Assembly: GCA_902475455.1 (NCBI GenBank) | Contig: CABRZO010000019.1 | Coordinates: 1 to 22,666 of the forward strand | Length of the DNA stretch: 22,666 nt | Origin: an uncultured Eubacteriales bacterium | GTDB taxonomy: Bacteria > Bacillota > Clostridia > Oscillospirales > Oscillospiraceae | Direction of reading: 5' to 3' | In this document: positions 13,255-19,859 of the stretch, piece by piece | Numbering within the stretch: the first letter of the stretch is position 1 | Layout of the letters: each line of letters begins with the position of its first letter | Notes under the pieces: model-generated | Told to the model about the DNA's origin: nothing | Database searches by the model: none | Seen by the model: the letters and a program-made list of their open reading frames with translations, nothing else | Made by a program: the position numbers and the translations under genes

Positions 13255-13283
13255 TTGTCAAACCCTCGGGATTCTTGTAAAAT
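13255..13283 (+). promoter_or_regulatory. Promoter of the BMP-family lipoprotein gene
   Basis: TTGTCA (13255-13260) and TAAAAT (13278-13283) are 17 bp apart. The leader contains a hairpin (about 13299-13325, TTTTTTCCCGC / GCGGGGAAAAA) not followed by a T run. The 10-mer GTAAAATCAG covering the -10 also occurs at 13208-13217, perhaps a second start or a binding site. Confidence 0.65.
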
Positions 13284-13361
13284 CAGTACTGTACCGGATT
13301 TTTTCCCGCTGAGCGGGGAAAAATCAAATTTTGTTTGAAGAAAGATGGAGGAAACCAACGT

Positions 13362-14645
13362 ATGAAGAAATTGCTTGCACTCATACTTGCTCTGGCCATG
13401 GCTCTGGCCCTGGTCGCCTGCGGAAGCTCCGGCACCACCGGCTCCGCCTCCAGCACCGGCTCCGCTGCCGCGTCCGGCTCTGAGGAGGGCGGCGACGCTT
13501 CCACCAACGCCACCGACCTGAAGATCGGCTGCATCCTGGTGGGCGATGAGAACGAGGGTTACAGCTATGCCCACATCAAGGGCATCCAGGAGGCTATCGA
13601 GGCCACCGGCATTCCCGCTGAGAACGTCATCATGAAGTACTCCGTGCCCGAGAACGAGGAGTGCTATGACGCCGCCATCGACCTGGTGGAGCAGGGCTGC
13701 AGCCTGATCATCTCCAACTCCTACAGCCACCAGTCCTATATGCAGCAGGCTGCCACCGAGTGCCCTGACGTCACCTTCGTGGCCTGCACCGGCGACACTG
13801 CCGCCCTGTCCGGTCTGGACAACTTCAAGAACGCCTTCACCGCCGTCTATCAGTCCCGCTACGTCTCCGGTGTGGTGGCCGGCATGAAGATTGCCGAGCT
13901 GGTGGCCAACGACGAGATCCCCGCCACCGGCTATGACGCCGACGGCAACGTCAAGGTGGGCTATGTGGGCGCCTATCCCTACGCCGAGGTGGTCAGCGGC
14001 TACACCGCCTTCTTCCTGGGCATCCAGAGCGTCTATCCCGACGTGGTGATGGAGGTCTCCTACACCAACTCCTGGTTCGACATCACCGCTGAGGGCACCG
14101 CCGCCGACTCCCTGATGGCTGACGGCTGCGTCATCATCGGCCAGCACGCCGACTCCACCGGCGCCCCCGCCGCTGTCCAGGCCGCCCAGGACGCCGGCAC
14201 CGTGGCTTACTCCGTGGGCTACAACATCGACATGCTGTCCGTGGCTCCCACCGCCGCCCTGACCAGCTCCACCAACGACTGGGGCGTCTACTACACCTAT
14301 GCCTTCAACTGCGCCCTGAACGGCGAGGAGATCGCCACCGACTGGTGCGAGGGCTATGACACCGGCGCCGTGGGCATCACCGAGCTGGGCGAGAGCTGCG
14401 CCGAGGGTACCGCCGACAAGGTGGCCGAGGTTGAGGCCGCTCTGAAGTCCGGCGAGCTGCAGGTCTTCGACACCTCCAAGTTCACTGTGAACGGCGAGAA
14501 CCCCACCTCCATCCTCATCGACATGGATGGCGACTTTGAGGGTGACACCGAGGGTGTCGTGGACGGCGTGTTCCAGGAGTCCACCCTGCGTTCCGCCCCC
14601 GGCTTTACCGCCCGGATCGACGGCATCACCGAGCTGAACAACTGA
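13362..14645 (+). CDS. BMP-family ABC transporter substrate-binding lipoprotein
   Basis: This 427-residue lipoprotein is the extracellular binding component of the adjacent ABC importer. The signal peptide MKKLLALILALAMALALVAC ends in the lipobox LVAC with the modified cysteine at residue 20, followed by a Ser/Gly/Ala-rich tether to about residue 48. The mature domain has the periplasmic-binding fold of the BMP/PnrA family (KIGCILVGDENEGYSYAHIKGI, VAGMKIAELV, VGYVGAYPYAEVVSGYTAFFLG). Family members characterised in Bacillus, Lactococcus and Treponema bind nucleosides, so a nucleoside ligand is inferred. The start at 13362 has GGAGG ten nucleotides upstream. Codon use is more biased than in neighbours, consistent with abundant expression. 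Confidence 0.92.
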   Translation: MKKLLALILALAMALALVACGSSGTTGSASSTGSAAASGSEEGGDASTNATDLKIGCILVGDENEGYSYAHIKGIQEAIEATGIPAENVIMKYSVPENEECYDAAIDLVEQGCSLIISNSYSHQSYMQQAATECPDVTFVACTGDTAALSGLDNFKNAFTAVYQSRYVSGVVAGMKIAELVANDEIPATGYDADGNVKVGYVGAYPYAEVVSGYTAFFLGIQSVYPDVVMEVSYTNSWFDITAEGTAADSLMADGCVIIGQHADSTGAPAAVQAAQDAGTVAYSVGYNIDMLSVAPTAALTSSTNDWGVYYTYAFNCALNGEEIATDWCEGYDTGAVGITELGESCAEGTADKVAEVEAALKSGELQVFDTSKFTVNGENPTSILIDMDGDFEGDTEGVVDGVFQESTLRSAPGFTARIDGITELNN

Positions 14646-14662
14646 GTTTCATCCGCCTTTCC

Positions 14663-14700
14663 GAAGGGAAGCCGCTTTTCTCCGAAAGCGGCTTCCCTTC
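14663..14700 (+). terminator. Terminator after the lipoprotein gene
   Basis: A perfect 16-bp stem (GAAGGGAAGCCGCTTT and its complement) closes a 6-nt loop, 17 nt after the stop. The following T tract is weak (CCCCTGCTTTT), so partial read-through into the ABC genes is likely, which would keep the binding protein in excess. Confidence 0.8.
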
Positions 14701-14736
14701 CCCTGCTTTTCCCGCCGGGACATGGAAAAAACTCAC

Positions 14737-14765
14737 TTTTCAACCCCCGGTTTGTGCGTTATAAT
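14737..14765 (+). promoter_or_regulatory. Promoter upstream of the ABC ATPase gene
   Basis: TTTTCA (14737-14742) and a perfect TATAAT (14760-14765) lie 17 bp apart, giving a leader of about 215 nt before the ATPase gene. It supports separate expression of the ATPase-permease operon. Confidence 0.65.
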
Positions 14766-14987
14766 AATGTCTGCTGAATTAACCGCCCTGGGGTTTTTCG
14801 GGGACCGTGGGCAATGCCGGCCTTTTTTGGAGAAAACCGGCCGGCGCCGCCGACGGCCCCAAGGGGTGCCCTACAAGTCCCAGGAGGGCGAAAAACAGAT
14901 CTCCCGCAAAAAAGACGTAGGGCGGGAAACATTGAATTGATATGAGTCACTGATTCAGACTGTAATAGAGAAACAGAGAAAGGATGA

Positions 14988-16544
14988 TTGGATTTGGCAC
15001 GGACACCTGTTGTCCAGATGAAGGGCATCACCAAGACCTTCGGCCATGTGGTGGCCAACCACAAGGTGGATCTGGACGTGTACCCCGGCGAGATCCTGTC
15101 GCTGCTGGGGGAAAACGGCAGCGGCAAGACCACCCTGATGAACATGCTCTCCGGCATCTATTTCCCCGACGAGGGCCAGATCTTTGTGGAGGGCAAGCCC
15201 GTCACCATCGCCTCCCCCAAGGACGCCTTTGATTTGCGCATCGGCATGATCCACCAGCACTTCAAGCTGGTGGACGTGTTCTCCGCCGCAGAGAACATCG
15301 CCCTGGGCCTGGAGGAAGGGGGCATGCTGCTGGACCGGAAGCAGGTGGCCCAGAAAATCCGGGCCATCTGCGACAAGTACGGCTTTGACGTGGACCCGGA
15401 CCAGAAGGTCTATAACATGTCCGTGTCCCAGAAGCAGACCCTGGAGATCGTGAAGGTGCTCTACCGGGGCACCGACATTCTGATTCTGGACGAGCCCACC
15501 GCAGTACTCACCCCCCAGGAGACGGAAAAGCTCTTTGCGGTGCTGCGGAACATGAAGCAGGACGGCAAGAGCGTCATCATCATCACCCACAAGCTCCACG
15601 AGGTCATGGCGGTCAGCGACCGGGTGGCGGTGCTGCGGAAAGGGGAGTTTATCGGCGACGTGGCCACCAACGACACCAACCCCCAGGAGCTGACAAACAT
15701 GATGGTGGGCCGGGCCGTGAGCCTGAACATCGACCGCCCCACCCCGGAGAACGTAAAACCCCGGCTGGAGGTGAAGCACCTGTCGGTAAAGGACTCCTCT
15801 GGGGTCCGGGTGCTGAAGGACGTGAGCTTCACCGTCAACGCCGGGGAGGTGCTGGGCATCGCCGGCATCTCCGGCTGCGGCCAGAAGGAGCTGCTGGAGG
15901 CCATTGCCGGCCTTCAGAATGTGGAACCCGGCAGTTCCATCAGCTACCTGGAGGACGACGGCTCCCGGGATGAGCTGGTGGGGATGAACCCCAAGAAGAT
16001 CCGGGAGCACGGGGTGGCCCTGTCCTTCGTGCCCGAGGACCGGCTGGGCATGGGCCTGGTGGGAGACATGAACCTGCCCGCCAACATGATGCTGCGCAGC
16101 TACTCCGAGGGCCACGGCTTCTTCACCGACCGGAGAAAGCCCCGGGAGCTGGCCCAGGAAGTGGTGGACCAGCTGGAGGTGGTGACCCCGGACCTGTTCA
16201 CCCCGGTCCGGAAGCTCTCCGGCGGCAACGTGCAGAAAATCCTGGTGGGCCGGGAGATCGCCGCGGCCCCCAGCGTGCTGATGACCGCCTATGCGGTCCG
16301 GGGGCTGGACATCAACACCAGCTACGCCATCTATGACCTGATCAACCAGCAGAAAAAGCGGGGCTGCGCCGTCATCTTCGTGGGCGAGGACCTGGACGTG
16401 CTGCTGGAGCTCTGCGACCGGATTCTGGTGCTGTGCTCCGGCCAGGTCAACGGCATCCTGGACGGCCCCACCGCCACCAAAGAGGGCGTGGGCCTGCGGA
16501 TGACCAATTTGCAGACGGAGGAAGGAGGCGCGGAAAATGGCTAA
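14988..16544 (+). CDS. ABC transporter ATP-binding protein (nucleoside-type, two NBDs)
   Basis: This 518-residue protein carries two fused nucleotide-binding domains, as in RbsA-like and BMP-associated importers. The first domain has Walker A GENGSGKTT near residue 42, signature region MSVSQKQTLEI (the usual LSVG glycine is serine) and Walker B LILDEPTAVLTPQE. The second is degenerate: GISGCGQKELLEA replaces Walker A, LSGGNVQKILVGREI is a good signature, and VLMTAYAVRGLD stands for Walker B. The start is uncertain: TTG at 14988 is 4 nt from AAAGG, and TTG at 14994 is 10 nt away with MARTPVVQMKGITKTFG, which may be the better choice. The stop overlaps the next gene by 8 nt. It would energise the permease pair encoded downstream. 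Confidence 0.92.
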   Translation: MDLARTPVVQMKGITKTFGHVVANHKVDLDVYPGEILSLLGENGSGKTTLMNMLSGIYFPDEGQIFVEGKPVTIASPKDAFDLRIGMIHQHFKLVDVFSAAENIALGLEEGGMLLDRKQVAQKIRAICDKYGFDVDPDQKVYNMSVSQKQTLEIVKVLYRGTDILILDEPTAVLTPQETEKLFAVLRNMKQDGKSVIIITHKLHEVMAVSDRVAVLRKGEFIGDVATNDTNPQELTNMMVGRAVSLNIDRPTPENVKPRLEVKHLSVKDSSGVRVLKDVSFTVNAGEVLGIAGISGCGQKELLEAIAGLQNVEPGSSISYLEDDGSRDELVGMNPKKIREHGVALSFVPEDRLGMGLVGDMNLPANMMLRSYSEGHGFFTDRRKPRELAQEVVDQLEVVTPDLFTPVRKLSGGNVQKILVGREIAAAPSVLMTAYAVRGLDINTSYAIYDLINQQKKRGCAVIFVGEDLDVLLELCDRILVLCSGQVNGILDGPTATKEGVGLRMTNLQTEEGGAENG

Positions 16545-17643
16545 GAGTTCCAATGCGAAAAGCCCGCTGCTCCGCATTGCCAAGCGGGAGGACATGCCCC
16601 GCTGGAAGGGCTGGCTGATCCGGGCCATTGCGGTGCTGCTGGCCCTGGCGGTGGACGGCCTGATTATCTTCGCCATCGTCCATCTGAATCCCGTGGACGT
16701 GTACAGAGCCATGGTGGAGGGCGCCTTCGGCACCTCCCGCCGGGCCTGGGTGTCCATCCGGGATATCACCATCCTGCTTTGCATCGGCATCGGCCTGGCC
16801 CCGGCCTTCAAGATGAAATTCTGGAATTTAGGCGCCGAGGGTCAGATCCTGGTGGGAGGCATCGCCACCGCCGGCTGCATGATCTATTTCGGCGGCCAGA
16901 TCCCCAACTGGTTGCTGCTCATCGTCATGGCCCTGGCCAGCATCATTGCCGGCGGCATCTGGGGCCTGATCCCCGCCGTGGCCAAGGCCCGCTGGGACAC
17001 CAACGAGAGTTTATTTACCCTGATGCTCAACTATGTGGCCATCCAGCTCACCTCCTACGCGGTGGCCCGGTGGGAGAACCCCTTCGGCTCCAACACCGTG
17101 GGCATCATCAACCAGAACACCCGGGACGGCTGGTTCCCCTCCCTCTTCGGCCAGACCTACGGCCTCAACGTGCTGCTGGCCATCATCCTGATGGTGGGCA
17201 TGTACGCCTACCTCCAGTACACCAAGCAGGGCTATGAGATCGCCGTGGCCGGCGAGAGCTACAACACCGCCCGGTACGCCGGCATCAACATGACGAAAGT
17301 GTATCTGCGCACCATGATCCTCTCCGGCGCCATCTGCGGATTCACCGGCTTCATGGCGGTGTCCGGCGCCAGCCACACCATCTCCACCGACACCGCCGGC
17401 GGCCGGGGTTTTACCGCCATCATCGTGGCCTGGCTGGCCAAGTTCAACCCCTTCGTCATGGTGGTCATCTCCTTCCTGCTGGTGTTTTTGGGCAACGGCG
17501 CCACGGAGATCGCCTCCCGCTACAACCTGAACGACTACGCCTCCCAGATGATCGAGGGCGTCATCCTCTTCTTCATCCTGGGCAGTGAATTCTTCATCAA
17601 CTACCGCATCATCCCCCGGGGGAAGGAGGTTTCCAAGGCATGA
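16537..17643 (+). CDS. ABC transporter permease, first subunit
   Basis: This 368-residue membrane protein belongs to the BPD_transp_2 (branched amino acid/sugar/nucleoside) permease family. After a cytoplasmic N-terminus, membrane segments begin at about residue 28 (LIRAIAVLLALAVDGLIIFA). FKMKFWNLGAEGQILVGGIA is the conserved FNIGAEGQ-like motif of the nucleoside-type subunit, followed by a LMLNYVAIQL segment and FTAIIVAWLAKFNPF. The start at 16537 has GGAGG upstream within the ATPase gene, and its stop overlaps the next start by ATGA. It pairs with the second permease to form the heterodimeric channel. Confidence 0.92.
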   Translation: MAKSSNAKSPLLRIAKREDMPRWKGWLIRAIAVLLALAVDGLIIFAIVHLNPVDVYRAMVEGAFGTSRRAWVSIRDITILLCIGIGLAPAFKMKFWNLGAEGQILVGGIATAGCMIYFGGQIPNWLLLIVMALASIIAGGIWGLIPAVAKARWDTNESLFTLMLNYVAIQLTSYAVARWENPFGSNTVGIINQNTRDGWFPSLFGQTYGLNVLLAIILMVGMYAYLQYTKQGYEIAVAGESYNTARYAGINMTKVYLRTMILSGAICGFTGFMAVSGASHTISTDTAGGRGFTAIIVAWLAKFNPFVMVVISFLLVFLGNGATEIASRYNLNDYASQMIEGVILFFILGSEFFINYRIIPRGKEVSKA

Positions 17644-18620
17644 GTAACTTTATCTCCCTGTGGCAGGCCGCCGTCACCTTCGGCACCGTCATCCTCTTCG
17701 GCGCCTTGGGTGAACTCATCACCGAGAAGAGCGGCAACCTGAACCTGGGCACCCCCGGCGTCATGTACCTGGGGGGCATCGCCAGCCTCATCGGCGCCTT
17801 CTTCTATGAGTCCCATGCGGCTCAGCCCAACGCCCTGGTGGGTATCCTGGTGGCCCTGGTCTGCGCCCTGGCCGCCAGCGGCCTGGCGGGACTGCTGTTC
17901 TGCTTTTTGACCACCACCCTCCGGGCCAACCAGAACGTCACCGGCCTGACCCTGACCATCCTGGGCAGCGGCATCGCCAACTTCTTTGGCGGCAGCCTGA
18001 ACAAGCTGGCCGGCGGCGTGGGCCAGATCAGCGTGGCCACCACCAGCGCCGGTTTCCGGGCCGTGTCCCCCCTGGCCAACCTGGGCATGGTGGGCAAGCT
18101 GCTGTTCAGCTACGGTTTTCTGACCTATGTGGCCATCGTGCTGGCCATCCTGGCCTCCCTGTTCCTGAACCGGACCCGGAAGGGGCTCAATCTTCGGGCC
18201 GTGGGCGAGTCCCCCGCCACCGCCGACGCCACCGGCATTAACGTCACGGTGTATAAATATGTGGCCACCTGCCTGGGCAGCGCCATCACCGGCCTGGGGG
18301 GCGTGTTCTACACCATGAACTATATCAAGGGCACCTGGGCCAACGACGGCACCATCGAAGGCCTGGGCTGGCTGGCCCTGGCCCTGGTGATCTTCGCCAG
18401 CTGGAAGAGCCTCAACGTGATCTGGGGCAGCTTCCTCTTCGGCATCCTCTACTGGCTCTACTTCTATATCGGCGGCCTGACCCGCTACAGCCAGGAGCTG
18501 TTCAAAATGCTCCCCTATGTAGTCACCATCCTGGTGCTCATCATCACCAGCATCCGCAGCAAGAAGGAGAACAAGGGCCCCGCGGCCCTGGGCCTCAGCT
18601 ACTTCCGGGAGGAGCGCTGA
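17640..18620 (+). CDS. ABC transporter permease, second subunit
   Basis: This 326-residue membrane protein of the same permease superfamily forms the second half of the channel. TVILFGALGELITEKSGNLNLGTPG carries the family's ExSGxxNLGxxG motif near residue 20-40; later segments include VTGLTLTILGSGIANFFGG and LNLRAVGESPATADATGINV, the cytoplasmic loop expected to contact the ATPase. The start overlaps the previous stop (ATGA), so it is translationally coupled. A strong terminator follows, so this is the last gene of the ATPase-permease operon. Confidence 0.92.
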   Translation: MSNFISLWQAAVTFGTVILFGALGELITEKSGNLNLGTPGVMYLGGIASLIGAFFYESHAAQPNALVGILVALVCALAASGLAGLLFCFLTTTLRANQNVTGLTLTILGSGIANFFGGSLNKLAGGVGQISVATTSAGFRAVSPLANLGMVGKLLFSYGFLTYVAIVLAILASLFLNRTRKGLNLRAVGESPATADATGINVTVYKYVATCLGSAITGLGGVFYTMNYIKGTWANDGTIEGLGWLALALVIFASWKSLNVIWGSFLFGILYWLYFYIGGLTRYSQELFKMLPYVVTILVLIITSIRSKKENKGPAALGLSYFREER

Positions 18621-18636
18621 CAGAATCCAACCCTTC

Positions 18637-18672
18637 GGGGCTGCCGCATTTCCGTGCGGCAGCCCCTTTTTT
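18637..18672 (+). terminator. Terminator of the ABC transporter operon
   Basis: A perfect 12-bp stem (GGGGCTGCCGCA / TGCGGCAGCCCC) with a 6-nt loop is followed by TTTTTT: a textbook intrinsic terminator. Confidence 0.95.
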
Positions 18673-18733
18673 GCGGCCTTTTGCCGGAAAACATGAAAAT
18701 ACAATTAAATTGCATAAAAATTCAATAAACCAG

Positions 18734-18762
18734 TTGCTATTTTTGTGCGATATTGATACACT
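18734..18762 (+). promoter_or_regulatory. Promoter of the helical protein gene
   Basis: TTGCTA (18734-18739) and TACACT (18757-18762) are 17 bp apart in a locally AT-rich stretch, about 30 nt upstream of the start. Confidence 0.55.
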
Positions 18763-18800
18763 TAGCCCATCCAAACAAACACCGAAAGGGGTTCGTATTT

Positions 18801-19385
18801 ATGGGACAAGCACAGGAACTGTTTAACAAAGCCACGGTGGCCTATGATGAGGCCATCAACATGCTGAAGACCATGGACCAGACCTTCCAGAGTGTGGCCT
18901 TTGAGAACCGGCCCGACAAGCGCTACGATACCCGGATTACTCTGGCCCAGTTCGACATGATCCTTCAGGCGGTGCTGCTGAACATGGCCATCAGCGACGG
19001 CAATTTCGACCGGCTGGAGCAGCAGTTCATCGACAAGATCACCGACTACGGTGACCTGCTCACCTACATCAAGCAGGATTCCAAGGGCCAGCTGGATCTG
19101 ACCTGGAGCCAGGTGGCCAATCTGAGCTCCGCCACCCAGTCCAAGCTGGTTCAGATGCTGCCCGCCATTCTGGACAACCTCTGCGACAGCTTCGTGAAAC
19201 CCCTGGCGGTTGTGGACAAGGCGGTGGACAGCGTGGACTTCCTGCGGAAGCTGTGCAACAACATCGCCACCATCTGCGTCTGCCTGAGCTATTTGGACGG
19301 AGACAGCGACAAGAACGAGGCCAACGCCTGCTACGACATGACCTACCGGCTGCTGGAGCAGCGCTGGAAGCAGTACATGAGATAA
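18801..19385 (+). CDS. Hypothetical helical protein, weakly TerB-like
   Basis: This 194-residue protein has no signal peptide or membrane segment and looks all-helical and cytoplasmic. I do not recognise a firm family. Two segments resemble each other: LLNMAISDGNFDRLEQQFI near residue 55-75 and LSYLDGDSDKNEANACYDM near 165-185. Each is a hydrophobic helix, then an acidic DG turn, then a charged helix, a pattern seen in TerB/DUF533-like proteins, so a duplicated TerB-like fold is possible. The start at 18801 has AAAGGGG nine nucleotides upstream; an in-frame ATG at 18753 precedes the proposed transcription start and is rejected. It is a single-gene unit between two terminators. Confidence 0.8.
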   Translation: MGQAQELFNKATVAYDEAINMLKTMDQTFQSVAFENRPDKRYDTRITLAQFDMILQAVLLNMAISDGNFDRLEQQFIDKITDYGDLLTYIKQDSKGQLDLTWSQVANLSSATQSKLVQMLPAILDNLCDSFVKPLAVVDKAVDSVDFLRKLCNNIATICVCLSYLDGDSDKNEANACYDMTYRLLEQRWKQYMR

Positions 19386-19412
19386 CCCGGCTTCCGCCGA
19401 ATCGGAATTTGG

Positions 19413-19447
19413 GGCCGCCCTGGTCTTTTAGACCAGGGCGGCCTTTT
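19413..19447 (+). terminator. Terminator after the helical protein gene
   Basis: A perfect 13-bp stem (GGCCGCCCTGGTC / GACCAGGGCGGCC) with a 5-nt loop is followed by TTTTCTC. Confidence 0.93.
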
Positions 19448-19714
19448 CTCTGTCCGGTCCTGCTGAGGGGGGCAGTGACGAAGCATCTTTTTTGGGGATC
19501 GCGGCCTCAAAAAGGAAAAGATTTTTCTGTCAGTTTCTTCCTTGAAAATTAGTTTCTGGTTTTGGGCCGACACCCTTCCCCCGGGGCCGCCAAAATCCCC
19601 CAAAACCCCCTGAAAAAATGCAGGAAGGGCAACATTTGAAAAAGAATTTTATAAAGATGTTTTTATTAAGTGCCTAATAAAATGAAAATTTTTGGCTAAA
19701 ATAACAAAAATGGC

Positions 19715-19743
19715 TTGTGTTTCGGGAAAAAATATTCTATAAT
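19715..19743 (+). promoter_or_regulatory. ppdK promoter
   Basis: TTGTGT (19715-19720) and a perfect TATAAT (19738-19743) are 17 bp apart. The upstream region is strongly AT-rich, resembling an UP element. Confidence 0.8.
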
Positions 19744-19859
19744 GCGCTTGTGTAAAACAAATGGCAGAATGCTCCGCCCGGAGGGCCTCACCAGCCCCCC
19801 ATTGCAGGAAACTTTGCAGAAGCGGTGGAGCGAAACGATTGCAAGGAGGAAACATCCGA

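Larger units (their letters stand above)
14646..14987 (+). other. Gap between the lipoprotein and ABC ATPase genes
   Basis: This 342-bp region holds a strong hairpin (14663-14700), a promoter with perfect -10 (14737-14765) and a possible second weaker promoter (TTGATA 14937-14942, 18 bp, TGTAAT 14961-14966). A frame of 72 codons (14722-14940) has no family features and is not called. Confidence 0.6.
19386..19859 (+). other. Gap upstream of ppdK
   Basis: The 474-bp gap contains a terminator (19413-19447), then an increasingly AT-rich stretch with an inverted repeat (19661-19682, TTTTATTA / TAATAAAA), a promoter (19715-19743) and a leader of about 110 nt. No gene is supported. The AT-rich inverted repeat just upstream of the promoter could be a regulator site. 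Confidence 0.6.

Noticed and set aside
13284..13361. Riboswitch in the lipoprotein gene leader
   Set aside because: Only one simple hairpin is visible and the leader is too short for known purine or preQ1-type folds that I could recognise.
14722..14940. 72-codon frame in the gap before the ABC ATPase gene
   Set aside because: It starts upstream of the proposed promoter, has no ribosome-binding site and no recognisable features.
14955..16811. 618-codon open frame antisense to the ABC ATPase gene
   Set aside because: The plus strand encodes clear Walker motifs; the antisense translation is a composition artefact.
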